DNA of 64,000 nt from Branchiostoma floridae (lineage: Eukaryota > Chordata > Leptocardii > Amphioxiformes > Branchiostomatidae), in NCBI RefSeq assembly GCF_000003815.2, contig NC_049980.1, positions 12,973,430 to 13,037,429 of the forward strand, in the 5' to 3' direction. Numbering within the stretch: position 1 is the stretch's first letter; every line of letters begins with the position of its first letter. The notes under the pieces are model-generated. The model was given only the letters and a program-made list of their open reading frames with translations. It was not told the DNA's origin and made no database searches. Positions 1-12,091 of the stretch are shown here, one piece after another. Position numbers and translations under genes: made by a program.

Positions 1-1793
1 AGGTTCCAGCAGGTCTCCTGCGTGCTTCAGTGTTGGATAGAGGGCTTCCGTCCCTGTCATGTCAGAGGCACTGTAGTGGGTAGGACAGCCCCACTGCCCA
101 GCACACACAAAGGTTGTGTTGGTGTTCCCAGTCACAGGCATGTGGTGGGGCCACCCAATAGCAGGGGGATGATGTCATCTTTTGGAGGATGCCTCCAGCC
201 AAATTTGGCTGTTCAAAAGTCATGTGACTGAAAGGGAGAACCCACTTCATTTGAAAAGAGGGGTGTACATAAAAGTGAAAGTACAAGCACATGTACCTGC
301 ATGTACTGGCACCTTGCATAAATGTTGTGAGGTTGGCTACAAAATGCTATATGTCAGGGGTTGACTGGCTAAAATTTTGTTTGTATTACTTTCAAAGGGT
401 AACATTTCAAGATATATTTAGAAATAATGGACTTGGGTTTTTAAGTTCTTTCCTGAAGTGTTCACCTAATGGGCAGAATGATTTTACTGTATCTATGCAA
501 GATATTTGTCCTTGATGTAAACAAACTGCACAAGGTCCAATATAATCTGAATAATTTCCAGTATGATGGCAATATCCCAAGCAGCTGATAATGCTCTATC
601 TTGAGATTGATTTTACTGATCCTAAGGCCACACCAATTTTATTTGTTGTTTCTCGAATTTTTTCAGAAAAAAAATTGGTTTGGTCGGTGGAAAAAAAACT
701 TTTGCAAAAAGCCGGGGATAGGAGAGATTGAGGGGCTTGTTCAAGTTACACAACAGAAATGACAACATTTCAACATCTATATATAATAGGGGATCCCCGG
801 TAGAAAAGTTCAAAGTTTGAAGAAAAATGATAAATGTACCGTCCAAAATAGGCACGTACAGCTACTGAAATTTGAGGCCCATAGTTAATTTGAGAAAGGA
901 GAGTCAGTGAAATTTTGTCAACAAGAGGTGTGGCCATCAATTTGAAAAGTCATTTGTTTGTTTTTTCAAATCGGAAAAAATAGGGTTGGGACATAGGAGA
1001 AGCAACAAATAGAATTGGCGTGGCCTAAAGTAAAGGAACATTTAAAAACATCAATTGACTGGTTTATTTTAAAAGGTGTACAGTAGCAGCATGCATCAAC
1101 ATCCTCTTGACAGCCAACAAATTAAACCTTTTAGATAAAGTGCATTAATCATTTCAAAAGATAAATAGGTCTATTCAAGTTGATAAATGGTGTATTGTAC
1201 ATGTAGTTGTGAACCTCGATATGCCTGCTGCTGATAAGGTTACAGATGTGCTTACAAAGGGACTTTGTGACCTTGAGTTATTTGTCTAGTAAGGAACAGG
1301 AGAGTCACATGTACACCTTCAGCATACTTTGAGCAGCCACATTGAATTAAACTGAACTATATTGTGATGAGTCAGACAGCAAAAAGTTGATCGGCCATTA
1401 AGTCTGCATGCTTTAGGTTACATGATTAATGATAAGCCTGGTGCTCTCTATAGCAATTTTTGAAAATGGTTGATGTTCATAGATCCCATGCCCCGGCCAT
1501 CCTTTGTGATGGATAGATTTTCAGATGAAAATTGTGCTTGGTCTCTAAGTATCAATTTCTGCATTTGGCTACCCTCTGGCAATAGACAAATGCAACCAAA
1601 GCTCTGTTAGGATTGTGCACATTTTACAGTGGAAATATTAGTACATGTACCTGGTACCACATGTACATGTATATCACAGGTGTTGTTCCTTTAGGAACAC
1701 TATCAGCCATGCCATTCAGATTGAATGGATTTGGTAGTTGTCCATGTTGCAACATGTGAAGAATTAACGTCAGTTTGTTTGTTCTCCCCACAG
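1..1793. other. Intron or upstream sequence of GNL2, no exon found
   Basis: No open frame here resembles the expected preceding GNL2 exons, and no other gene is visible. The stretch is AT-rich, ends in a normal acceptor (cag at 1791-1793), and is best read as the 3' part of a GNL2 intron longer than 1.79 kb. Confidence 0.5.
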
Positions 1794-4700
1794 CAAAGAT
1801 GGGTGTCCATTCTGTCAGCAGAGTTCCCAACCCTGGCCATGCATGCAAGTGTTACCAACCCATTTGGTAAGGGGGCACTTATCCAGCTACTCAGGCAGTT
1901 CGGAAAGGTGTGTAGCCCTGATCTTTCAACTTATTGGATTATTATTTTTAGATATCTTTAACGTAATAGATGCTTACTGTTAATGCATTTATGGGATTTG
2001 ATTTCATGGTAGCGGAAAAAAGGACTTTTCGCTGTGGTTTTAAGTTTGCGGTAGCTCCATGCACTGTAGCCTAGGCCTGTTAATGCTATATAAAAATGTT
2101 CGGGGTGGTTTTAACCGCGAACATTAAACCACCGTGAAAGTTTCTGCATTTACAGTTTTTTAAATGGTGTAGTATCATATATGAATATTAAACATGATTA
2201 TAAATGCATGTTGATACCGTATGATCATATTGCTAACAATGCCAAAACTTGAAGTACATGTAGACCTGATCAGTAGATTAGACTAGCACATGTGAGAATT
2301 GGACTACCTTTAAATTTTTAATGTATATATTCATTTAACTCCATCTTTAGTAGAAATACTAGTAGAGGCAATCTGGACTCCAGATGTTAGTAACACTCAT
2401 CAGCATGTATTATTAGTCTAGGATTTGTTTTCCTAGACTTAGAATATCATTTCCTACAGATTGATGAATTGTCTGTATGTAATAATAAAATGGTTGCCAA
2501 AATGTTTTTTTCTGTTCTCATTTTTTTTCTTTCTGTTCTCATTTTCCAGCTGCATCAAGACAAGAAACAGATAAGTGTTGGTCTGATTGGCTACCCAAAT
2601 GTGGGGAAGAGTTCCATCATCAACACACTGCGTGGGAAGAAGGTGTGCAATGTGGCACCCATAGCTGGGGAGACCAAGGTAAGCAGATCTGAACAGTTCA
2701 GTTCCACTCCTTACTAGGCTGTCATGTGTTGGACTAATGCTTCTGACAGTCATAGTACAGGTAATAAATATAGAATACAACACGGTGTATCAGTATCATC
2801 CACAGTACCATCATGACCATAGGGGGGATGGAACTGTGGATTATGCAGAATATTCTTGTATTCCTTTATTGTCATACCCACCAACACAGTGCACCAGAAG
2901 TTGAGAAAATTCCTCAAACACAAACACAAGAAGATCAATACTTTAATAATTCTAGTGTCTAAATCTAATAGTTTTTCAAATTTTTCAACAATGTTGCAAA
3001 TGGCATTCACAAAAGATGTTCAAAGTATATTACAGGCTTGATATTAAATTCATGGTATGTAATTATAACAATGAAACATTAGCACATTTCTGCTTTGTAC
3101 AGTGTTACATATTTTTATCAGAGCTTGTGTTGATACTTTTTATGACATTTAATTTGATTTCCCATGTTCCCAGGTGTGGCAGTACATCACCCTGATGAAG
3201 CGTATCTATCTGATTGACTGCCCAGGAGTGGTGTACCCATCTGAGACTGAGACAGAGACAGAGTTGGTGCTCAAGGGAGTGGTAACTAGATTAGCTTGCT
3301 TCTTACTTAGGAATATGCAAAGTTGTCTACCAATACGTCCTTGTAAACAAACTCAATTACTACTGAATTAGCGACAAGAACACCCTTTCATAGTTACCCT
3401 TGGTTTCTTTTTGGTAATTCTTTTTACCAGTAGTTTCTANNNNNNNNNNNNNNNNNNNNNNNNNNNNNNNNNNNNNNNNNNNNNNNNNNNNNNNNNNNNN
3501 NNNNNNNNNNNNNNNNNNNNNNNNNNNNNNNNNNNNNNNCTATAGATTCAGACTATGTAGTAGACCTTTGTTGTCTTTGAAATAAAGAGATGAAAGAAAG
3601 TAACTGCCAACATACTGTGAATTCATTCATTTTTGTGTGGACTTAATTCTGTAGAAGAAGGGATAGGAAGGATTTTGAAGTCACTCACTCACTCACTCAG
3701 CTCCGCTTGCTCCGAAGAGGAGCGTAGCGCCTCTGCATACCGATCTCCAGGTTGATCTGTCTCTGGTTGCCTCCCAGGCTGCGGCGATGGAAAGGCCGGC
3801 AGTCTGCTGTAGGTCGTTGGCCAGTTGGTCGAGCCAGGTGCGTCTAGGTCGTCCTCTGAGGCGGGACCAGGTAGTGGGGTTTGGTTCTCTCAGCAGGACG
3901 ACAGGTTCGGGAGGTGGTTCTGCCCGGGCAAGGTGGCCAAAGAGGCGGAGCCGGGCAGAGCGGATCTTATGGGAAAGTGGTGGCTGATTGGTGATGCTAC
4001 GTAGGGTTGTATTTGAGACATGGTCATACCATCTGATCCCTAGGATCCTGCGTTGGCATTTTGAGTCAAAGGCATCCAGGCGTTGTTCCTGGGTGCCTGT
4101 TAGTGTCCAAGTCTCAGCGCTGTACGTAAGAATAGAAAGCACAAGGCTGTTGTTGGTTTTGAAGTGCTTGTGCTTTATATTTGCAGTTTACTGGAAACAT
4201 TTCAAGACTTCCCATTAAAGTTTTCCATTCAGTCAGCATATATCTTTGTCCTCTTAACTTGTTTTGTCTTCTTTTCTCAGGTCAGGGTGGAAAACGTGAA
4301 ATTACCAGAATACCACATCCCTGCAGTGTTAGAGAGAGTCAAGGAGGAGTACTTGACCAAGACTTACAAGCTGCCTGCCTGGGATGGAGCTACAGACTTC
4401 TTGGAGAACATGGCGAAAAGAACAGGGAAACTCCTAAAGGTTTGAGTGCCTATTATAAGAACTCTTTCCACCAATAGGTTTACATAATAATGCCCCTGTC
4501 ACACAGCAGGAAAAAGGCTCAAGTTTGCAAGTTCTAAAGAACACATTTGGTAGGAATAGTAATATAATTGGTATTCACTACAGCTCGATATTTAGGGATC
4601 GTCCAACCTTTGCAGGTCCTGATCCCAATTTGTATGTCTGCCAATAAATGGTTAGTAGTTTGGTCTTGCAACATCTTGAAAATTCAGATACAAAGTAATT

Positions 4701-7700
4701 GAAGGTTTCACTCTTAATGAGCCTTAGTACAGGATTCTACATAACTTACATGTATAACATACTTCTCTACCTTCCACTGCAGGGTGGTGAGCCTGATGTA
4801 AGTACTGTCGCCAAGATGGTGCTGAATGACTTCCAGCGGGGCCGCCTGCCATACTTTGTAAAACCACCAGGGGCTGATTTGGACATACAGGTATGGTTCA
4901 TCAACAGTTGCCGGGAGCCCCCTTGTGACAGGGATGGGAAATGCAATCCTCCACAAGTTTTTCCACTGCATTCGAATTACAGATATTGGTTAAGCATGTT
5001 TTGTCATTTTGATAAATTTGTAACATGGCATGTGCCAAAACTGCTAAAGAGAATTTGTTAACTGAAAGGACATTAGGCATCTGGCAGTTTGCTATCAAGC
5101 CACAGTGTTAATGTATGTGCAAGCATGTCTCCCCCTTAGCAAGACATAGAAAAACAGATGATAAACTGGATAGTGAGTGAGTGTAGTCTAATATTGGTTT
5201 TATATCACACCATTAGAAACCATCCAAGGCGACGGAAAGCTCGAGCCAACCACTCATCAAGTTTGTTCCTGCTGCTGGGGAGACTGAGGACAGCACCTGT
5301 GTGACCACATCAGAACCTGAAACCTCCACAGAAACAGAGCAGGAAGCTGTGCCCACCTCTCCACAGGGAGAAACAGGGAGCCTGACCAACAAGGAGAAAC
5401 GGTTACAGATGAAGATAGCCAGGCAAGAGAAGCTGGAGAGGAGGCAGCCTAGGGTAGCCCAGGACTTGAGTAAGATCATAGTGGGGCTGGACTTCTCAGG
5501 TGATGATGTACAACCGCTGGGGCCGCAGTCTCCTGGCGTGGTCAGCACCATGTCCGGCTACAGCGCAGATCAGAGTTACGTGTCGGAAGATGATCTCGGG
5601 AGAGATGATGGGGATGAAGAAGAAGAAGAAGAAGATCTGCAGCCAGGGGAGGAAGATATCCAATCAGATGCTAGCAGTGAAAGTGATGATACAGGAGTCA
5701 GTAATGAAGAGGAAAATACAAACAGGGAAGAGGTACAGAAGAATGAAAGGTCCTCACAGCTAGCAGATAGTGAAAAAGTAAAAGCAGCAGAAAAAGAGAT
5801 GGGAGAAAAAGCAGTAGAGCGAGATGAGTTTGAGGCAACAGCTGAGGGTAGTGAGCCAATAGATCCTTGCAAGAGGCAAAAGAACAAACCATTGAGTACC
5901 ACTAGCTCTCAGGCAAAGAAAGGAAAGGTTAAAGACAGGGAGAGCCTGGACAGTCAGTATGTATTGAAAAATCCCGTAAGTAAAAAGGTTAGAAAGGCCA
6001 TGAAGAGAAAGCTCACACAGATGTCAACATCAGGAAAATGGGTAGCCTCTACAGTCTCTGAGGCCAGTGCCTCCACCCCTGTAGCATCTACCAGCAGCTG
6101 GAATGTACAGTCTACACCTGGTCCTGTGGAAAGTGGCAGCATGAAAAGTGATAAAGTTGTTTCTTCTCCAACTGGGAAAATGCCTTCATCTGAGACAGAG
6201 CTTCTGCAGGCGTCAGGTGAGATGATATAAGCTAATGAGCCTGTCATAGTTCCAACTGCACAATTAAGGTCGCATAACACAGTATTTATGGGCAACCCCC
6301 GTGGACAAAAGTAGATCGGGCACAAAATAGGGCGTCGCAGTTTTTGAAAAGCCATAGAATTTTTTCTGTGCACGTCAGCGAGTCGGAAACTGTGGTGAAT
6401 AGTAGAGGGATACGTAAGTTTTGAGGCTGTATGAGTTAGGTTACGATGTATGTTTGGCTGGGTAGAATTTCGCGCACGAATCCGGTTCCCGCTACTTCCG
6501 TGTGTCGGCTGCAGTATGGTGACCTCCGCTGGGGGTCATTTCAAAGTGTTCTTTCAGGGAAAACGAGCAGACAAACTTAACCTCATTTTCACATATTTTG
6601 TGGATTGTACCCTGATATATTTTTTTAGTCGTCGAACCACCTTACTTTGGGGTCCTTAACCATGTAAATCCCCATAGGCGAAAAACTGTGTTCTGCTACC
6701 TTAAAGAATCAACTTTATCTAAAAGTTCAGGGTGATGCATTGTGGGTAATATGTCAAAGGTCAGAGGCTTTGAGATGTAATAGACCCACAGCACATGTCC
6801 ATTGAACCATAAATATGTTCATTTGTTTTACATTTTACTGACAGTGTACATCTTGGTTTGAATGAAGTGTAATAAAGAAAAAATTACAAGATACAGGATA
6901 TTTGTGACAAGCCATCATGTTGTCGATGTTAGACTTTACATTGTACCTCTACCCTGAATATTGTTGTGCTCTAGGTATATTGGCATTGTTTCCTTGAAAA
7001 GTATTTCTTCCTCCTTCTTTTTATCCCCAGATGATTATGCTGTGAAGGTGAACCCTCATGTTTTGTGTGTGGAGGCCACCCCTTCCCCGAGCAAGAAGTC
7101 CAAGATGACAGAGAACTTGGGAGATCTGGAGCATGAGCAAAGTGAGAAGAAGAAAAAGTTAACAGCAAAGCAGGTAAGAGGACATACATGTACTGCCTGT
7201 TCTAAATTTAAGATTCTAACAGATGTACAATGTAGAATTGTTAAGACCCCCTTCCCCGGCATGAACTAAGTGACTGTAGAGCAACTGAAATTGGATTTGT
7301 ATGACCCTTGATTCTATGATAGGATTATGATGGGAAAATATGATTTGGAAGACAGCAAAACATACTTAACTTAAAAAAGATTTGTTGTTATCTATGAAAG
7401 TTGTCGAGCAAAGTGTCATATGTTAATTTGGTCACAGTTTGGATGCAACTTCTAGTTGAAAGGGGCTGGAACAAACAATAATGCATACAGCATGTATCAT
7501 GAGCAAAATTGTTCTGAAAGTTCTAGGATGAGATGAAATGTAGTTTATATCGTTTAGTAATGGTTACCAAAAAAGTCATGCACATGCATGTGATAATGGT
7601 GCTGTGTTGGCAGCTTTTGGTGTGTGCTAGCTACATTGTAGTTAATATGTAGGTGTGCGCATTGAAATACAGAATCTGATGTACTTGTCAGTGACAGTTA

Positions 7701-7872
7701 TGATCTCACCTTACCTTTACCACCATATTCTTTGTCCCACTTCTAGAGACGGAGTCTGGAGCGAGCTCAGAAGACAAAGAAAGTTGGAGCCCACTACTAC
7801 CAAGAGGTTAATGTAAAGAACAAAAATAGAAACAAAAAGAGGGACATCAATGTCAAGAAGGGCAGAAAGTGA
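1794..7872 (+). CDS. GNL2: GNL2, nucleolar GTP-binding protein 2 (5' exons missing)
   Basis: Circularly permuted GTPase (NOG2/Ngp-1 family) that acts in the nucleolus and nucleoplasm on pre-60S ribosomal particles. Exons, all GT-AG: 1794-1907, 2550-2678, 3174-3281, 4281-4439, 4783-4890, 5217-6216, 7031-7173, 7747-7872 (TGA at 7870-7872). The first visible exon carries the conserved [18 protein letters not shown] stretch. The second has the P-loop GYPNVGKSS and the IAGETK switch; the third has the DCPGV motif and VLKGV. The fourth and fifth carry the NGP-1 C-terminal part ([24 protein letters not shown]). The long 5217-6216 exon is low complexity: an acidic run near 5620-5720, Ser/Thr-rich, with basic patches ([10 protein letters not shown]). 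The last two exons are Lys/Arg-rich, as expected for nucleolar targeting. Phases join without conflict (0 throughout except phase 1 at 6216/7031). The N-terminal exons, including the G4 motif, were not found in 1-1793 and must lie upstream of the window. Confidence 0.95.
1975..2155. mobile_element. Short inverted-repeat element, TACTGTAAATGCA family (copy 1)
   Basis: Begins TACTGTTAATGCA and ends in TGCATTTACAGT, near-perfect inverted termini, with an internal palindrome built from words such as GCGGT, GGTGGTTTTAACCGCG and CCACCGTGAAAG. The same termini and internal words occur at 12092-12700. About 180 bp, no coding capacity: a MITE-like non-autonomous DNA element inside a GNL2 intron. Confidence 0.6.
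3440..3539. other. Assembly gap (100 N)
   Basis: A run of exactly 100 N inside the GNL2 intron between exons 3174-3281 and 4281-4439; a conventional placeholder, so the true length is unknown. Confidence 0.99.
3678..4142 (-). mobile_element. LINE (non-LTR retrotransposon) 3' fragment
   Basis: A minus-strand open frame of about 149 codons (4142 down to 3693) reads as the C-terminal tail of a LINE reverse transcriptase ORF: the [18 protein letters not shown] region, then [10 protein letters not shown], a LFGHLAR segment and [11 protein letters not shown], a layout common to RTE/CR1-like ORF2 tails. Just past its stop, the element ends in a TGAG tandem tail (CTCA repeats at about 3680-3700 on the plus strand), as expected for a 5'-truncated LINE. 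The frame is intact but lacks the RT core and endonuclease, so it is a dead fragment. It lies antisense in a GNL2 intron. Confidence 0.75.
7240..7470. repeat. Interspersed repeat, family R1 (copy 1)
   Basis: A degenerate copy of a roughly 200-bp repeat also seen near 14013-14240 and 30475-30655. Shared core: an AAATTGGAT..TGTG-like word followed by a variant of GATTTAAAAGACAGCAAAACA (here gatttggaagacagcaaaaca). The outer ends are inverted (CCCCCTTCC at the left, GAAAGGGG at the right), which suggests a small DNA transposon. It lies in the last GNL2 intron. Confidence 0.45.
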
Positions 7873-7919
7873 GATTGAGACATTTACTTTGTCAGAAAAG
7901 GCTAAATGTGTTTTACTTC

Positions 7920-8847
7920 TACGAGGGTGAGTCAGAAAGTAATGCAAGTGGTTTCATAACAGACTCGTTTTTTGATCGAATGAGTTGAAATTTGGCACAA
8001 AGGTAGAGGCATATGTCCTCTTGATATTAAAATATCTAAATTTGTTGTTCATTATTTTATGAGTGACTGTGCTGATTTGAAGATGACCACACCCTTGGAA
8101 TCCCGTCATAAGAAAAATGAGGTCCAATTAACGTACAATTAACAATTTCTCTAAACCAATTTTTGCTACAGTAGGAGACTGAGCTTGCACATGTAATGAG
8201 CTGCATTTCTCTATAAGCCACATGTTTGTTTTCAACTTTAAAATGCGATCAGTTTTTCTTTTTTCGTTGCTGGTGTAGAGTGAGGTATAAGCGGTTGTCA
8301 AGGTCATGCGATTTGCGGTGTGTTTATTAAAAGTTTCTGTAGCCTACTTTTCCATTAACTAGGAAGAATAAAACTTAGCACACTTCTTGAAGTTTAAACA
8401 GTTAATGACTGTGTAAAGTTTCGTTTCTTTTGGTTAATGGAAAAGTAGCCTTTTAACCAACAACTCACGAATTGTGTATAAATCAAACTTGCTCTATATT
8501 ACAACTTACTCCATCCTAGCAGCTGTAAATGAGGAACCATTAGGAGATCAGAAATGAAAATTGGCATACAACCTATAGAGACATTTGTTATCATACATGT
8601 ATTATTTCAACCTCTTACAGTAATTTTCAATGGGTCAGATTTAGAGGAACTGATCGTCTGACAAGCATATAATGGTAAGGTGAACTTGAAATCAACTCAT
8701 TTGCTCATAAAATGATAAAGACCAAATTTACAATTTTCAATGTCGAGAAGACATATGCTTCTACATTTGTGCCAAATTTCAACCCAATCGATTGAAAAAT
8801 GAATCTGTTATTAAACCACTTGCATTACTTTCTGACTCACCCTCGTA
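7920..8847. mobile_element. Palindromic (foldback) DNA transposon with mariner-like ends
   Basis: The outer 35 bp at 7920-7954 (TACGAGGGTGAGTCAGAAAG...) are the exact reverse complement of 8813-8847. Complementarity continues inward through the element: CACAAAGGTAGAGGCATATG opposes CATATGCTTCTACATTTGTG, and near the centre TACTTTTCCATTAAC opposes GTTAATGGAAAAGTA. TA dinucleotides bound both ends (7920-7921, 8846-8847), consistent with a TA target-site duplication as in the Tc1/mariner superfamily. The family assignment is inference from the CGAGGGTG..TCA.AAAGTAATG terminus. No transposase frame is present. It begins 48 bp after the GNL2 stop codon, inside the presumed 3' UTR. Confidence 0.8.
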
Positions 8848-9030
8848 TATTCTGTCCTACATGATTGTATGATAACTCATGACATTACTTTAGGAGAAAT
8901 ATAGGAGAAATGCAACTTGCAGTGATACATTTTGTTTTAATCATGCAGAGTATCAAGATTGATGATACAAAAGCTGAACATGAAATTAGTTCTAACGGCT
9001 TCCATATTTTGTACTCAATCAATGCTATAA

Positions 9031-9116
9031 TACAGTCAAACCTGTCTTAAATCTAATGGACTGACAAAACGGGAATCGCAATGGCCAGGTTGTCGTTATG
9101 CAAAGGTTTGACTGTA
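9031..9116. repeat. Small inverted-repeat element, 86 bp
   Basis: Arms TACAGTCAAACCT (9031-9043) and AGGTTTGACTGTA (9104-9116) are perfect reverse complements around about 60 bp. Size and TA-bounded ends fit a miniature DNA element. Confidence 0.55.
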
Positions 9117-9390
9117 TTAGATGTATTAATTTCCATCTTTGACTATTGAGCAGTAATGGATGCATGCACATGTACAGATCAATTATTGAACTATTATGAT
9201 TTATTTCCATTTTGTTAATTGATATAATTCTTTTGGTTACATTATTGTCTAATGTATAATTTTTACACGTCTATTCAATCTTGTGACTTTGGAGGAAGAC
9301 TTTGTATAAGCCACGAGGCTTTTTTCTTCCCCCCTGCACGTACTTTCTTCCTTTAACTTGTTTTATGTTAACTTTTTAAAGATTGTGCAA

Positions 9391-9400
9391 AATAAATAAA
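9391..9400 (+). terminator. Candidate polyadenylation signals (overlapping AATAAA)
   Basis: Two overlapping AATAAA hexamers follow a TTTTATG-rich stretch about 1.5 kb after the GNL2 stop. They may instead be the A-rich tail of a retroposon, because a similar poly-pyrimidine plus AATAAACAAACA arrangement occurs near 34350. Confidence 0.3.
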
Positions 9401-10099
9401 GTCAAAAGTAGTCATATTTTGTTGTTAACTCCTTGATAAAATGTGAAATATCCACATTGTACTAAGCAGAAATAGATGTATTTAGAGAAATTAATACATT
9501 GTACATGTACTTAAGAAAAAAAAAGATCATTGAGGTATATCAATTGCATTTGGTAATCTGAATACATTAGCAAGATATGTAATATTGCTATCAGAATAAA
9601 CTCATATTTCTTTGTATTTTAGTACAGCTATATGAAAATGCAGCTTTATGTAAAATCTGGCCTATGTTTAAGTTTCTTAGCTGTTTCTGTTAATTTGTCC
9701 TCCTCAATCCTACATTGTATATGGAAATTGTTTTGACTACCTTTTAATTTATGTCCTTTCTGCCCTATTGTAAGAACTGAAACTAATTTTTGAATGAGTG
9801 CACTTAGTTTTTGTGCAAAGTTATGTATGTAAAGGTACTATTATACAGTGTCACTGATATACAGTATATACATATAGTTTTACTTGACATTTAATTGTCA
9901 GAAAAAGTAGCACCGGTATTAAAATTTCCTTTGTTGAATTACATTCTTACAATTTTGAAGTTAAAAAATTTTGTTTTCAAGCCTGATAGGCAGTAATATT
10001 TGTAATTAGTCTTTGCTGACTTGATGTTTCAAAGTAAGATAAAATTTCTCCTAAAACTCTATCAACTAGTAAGATTTGACAGCTCCAGACAGCTTACTC

Positions 10100-11774
10100 T
10101 CAGCGACAAATAAATTCATTCGGTGGCACCTGCTCAAGTTTCATTCCTGCTAGCCGTTTTGGCTGGGAGCACCTCATCTTTTCTTTACCGGTCACGCGCA
10201 CTTTCTCGTCTCCTGCCAAAAACTCTGTCAGCCACTTCAGATCACAATCACACGACCATGGGTTGTCCTCCATAGAGACCAACCGGAGATACCCCCCGCT
10301 TAAAGTGGACTTGTCCAAACTTGTTAGGTTGCACCTGTCCATGCTGAGCATTTTTAACTTTGGCACGTACAGCAGGGCGTCCTTCTGAATTTTCCTCAGC
10401 CGTTGATTCCCAGACAGCGACAAAAATTGCAAATTTGGCACGTTCAAGAAGAATGTCCTGCTGATCGTGACTAACCCAGGAATAGCACCAATGTGGAGAA
10501 GTTTCAGTTCCTCCAAACCTTCGAATGACTGTGGCGTTAGCATTCTGACAGGGTTTCCACTGAAGTACAGGTTTTCCAGCCATGTAACTCGCTTAACTGC
10601 CATCGGTACGTCACGGAAGCGATTAAAACTTAAACTTATGCTCTTCAAGTTCTTGTTATACCGAAAGATGTCCTCAGGCAAGTCCCGTAACTTGTTCATG
10701 TCCATCGAGATGCCCCACAACTTCTGCGAACCGTATATCAGATCTCTATCCACCCTTCTGATGCCCATGTCAAACATTTCAATGTACTCCACATTATACA
10801 GATACGCGAACAGGCCACGTGGAACTGTTTTGTGTGGCATCCTCCCATACAGACGTAGCATACGCAGTGTATTAATATGTAAAGCTGATGAATGAAGAGG
10901 AGTCCTAGGATTATCGTACTTCATAACAAGGCTCTGTAGGTTCCGCAGGTAGTAGAATGCGTCTAGTTCCACTTCATAGATCCGATTTCCTGCCAGGTCC
11001 AGGTACTTGAGCCGGCTGAGATGCTGAAACATGGAGCGTGAGATGACACCGAAGTGGTTGTTAGCCAGGTAGAGTTTGACCAGGTTGTACAGACCGAGGA
11101 AGGAGAACTGGGTGATCCCACCCTCCGTCAGCATGTTCTTGTTCAGGTTGAGTTCCTCCAACCTGTCCATCTTACTGAAGACAAAGTCTGGAACACTCTG
11201 TCGAGAAAATGACAGCGTTTGAAATGTAGATCAACTGTGCACTAAAATACACTGTTCACTATCAAAAACCGAATATCACCTGAATACCAGTTTGACAATA
11301 GCAGGGCATGTTAACTGTCACAAATGGAGTGGTCAACCCAAAACCTAAAAAAATCAATTTGCTTCAATGTCATATTGCCACTGTACTTTTATTCAAGTGT
11401 TGGAACAACTTTGGAACTGGGCCATACATTTCCAATTCTGCAAGTCTCCAGTTACACCATTTTTCTCTGGTGGTCTGGTAACAAACTTTGACACATCGAA
11501 GACAATGATACTACAAGCAAACCGAAAACAATACCTCCATGAAGATAAAAGCACAATAAGTTACCTTGATCATATTGTTGCTGTAGTCAAGTTGTTTTAT
11601 GCTTTGAGGTAGGTGCGGTGAAATTTCCCTGATGTTTTTCCGTCGACAGCTAACGTGAGGGAGAAACTTGTAACACAGGCAGCGAGGTGGACACCTAAGG
11701 GGTCTTGCCTTGTCCTGACATAGCACGGCGGAGACGAACAGGAGCACCATCCATAGCCTCGTTCCCATTTTCAT
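10100..11774 (-). CDS. Secreted leucine-rich-repeat protein
   Basis: Two exons on the minus strand: 11774-11565 (70 codons) and 11197-10100 (365 codons plus stop), joined in phase 0 across a 367-bp GT-AG intron, giving 435 residues. Exon 1 encodes a signal peptide (hydrophobic WMVLLFVSAVLC) and an N-terminal cysteine cap (CPPRCLC..C, residues 28-43). Exon 2 holds about twelve LRRs (for example LEELNLNKNML, LVKLYLANNHF, LKYLDLAGNRI) and a C-terminal cysteine cap (NPWSCDCDLKWLTEFL...MRCSQP), ending FICR-stop. No transmembrane helix or GPI-like tail follows the cap, so the product should be secreted. The second LRR starts exactly at the exon junction (SVPDFVF). It resembles small secreted LRR proteins such as the chondroadherin type, but I cannot name an orthologue. 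It is convergent with GNL2. Confidence 0.9.
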
Positions 11775-12091
11775 ATCTAGGCTTCAGTAAAGGTAAATAA
11801 CCGTTAAAAGTGGTTTAAAAGGTATCTGTATGCATATCGATGGCTTCTTTTATTCCATACATCTATAAAACTAGAACTCGAAGACCTCATACATCCATGA
11901 AATTTTGACTTTCTTTTTCATCCATTATTGTAAATTTATGGCTACTTCTGTTTATAGATTTTCCTGTATTCCCGGACGGGACTTTTCAGGCTAAGGCTAG
12001 CGCACCAACTTTGGACCCAGGCCAAACCAGCTCTCTCATCATACAAGTCTCGAGTTGACCATATTTAGCCTAACGCCATGCCACTCTGCAA

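Larger units (their letters stand above)
8848..10099. other. Convergent intergenic region between GNL2 and the LRR gene
   Basis: No coding region is seen. It holds an 86-bp hairpin element (9031-9116), a retroposon-like tail near 9296-9400, and overlapping AATAAA signals at 9391-9400 that could end GNL2 transcripts if the 3' UTR reads through the palindromic element. Confidence 0.5.

Noticed and set aside
10467-10895. 142-codon plus-strand open frame
   Set aside because: Antisense to the LRR gene; composition is that of a reversed LRR.
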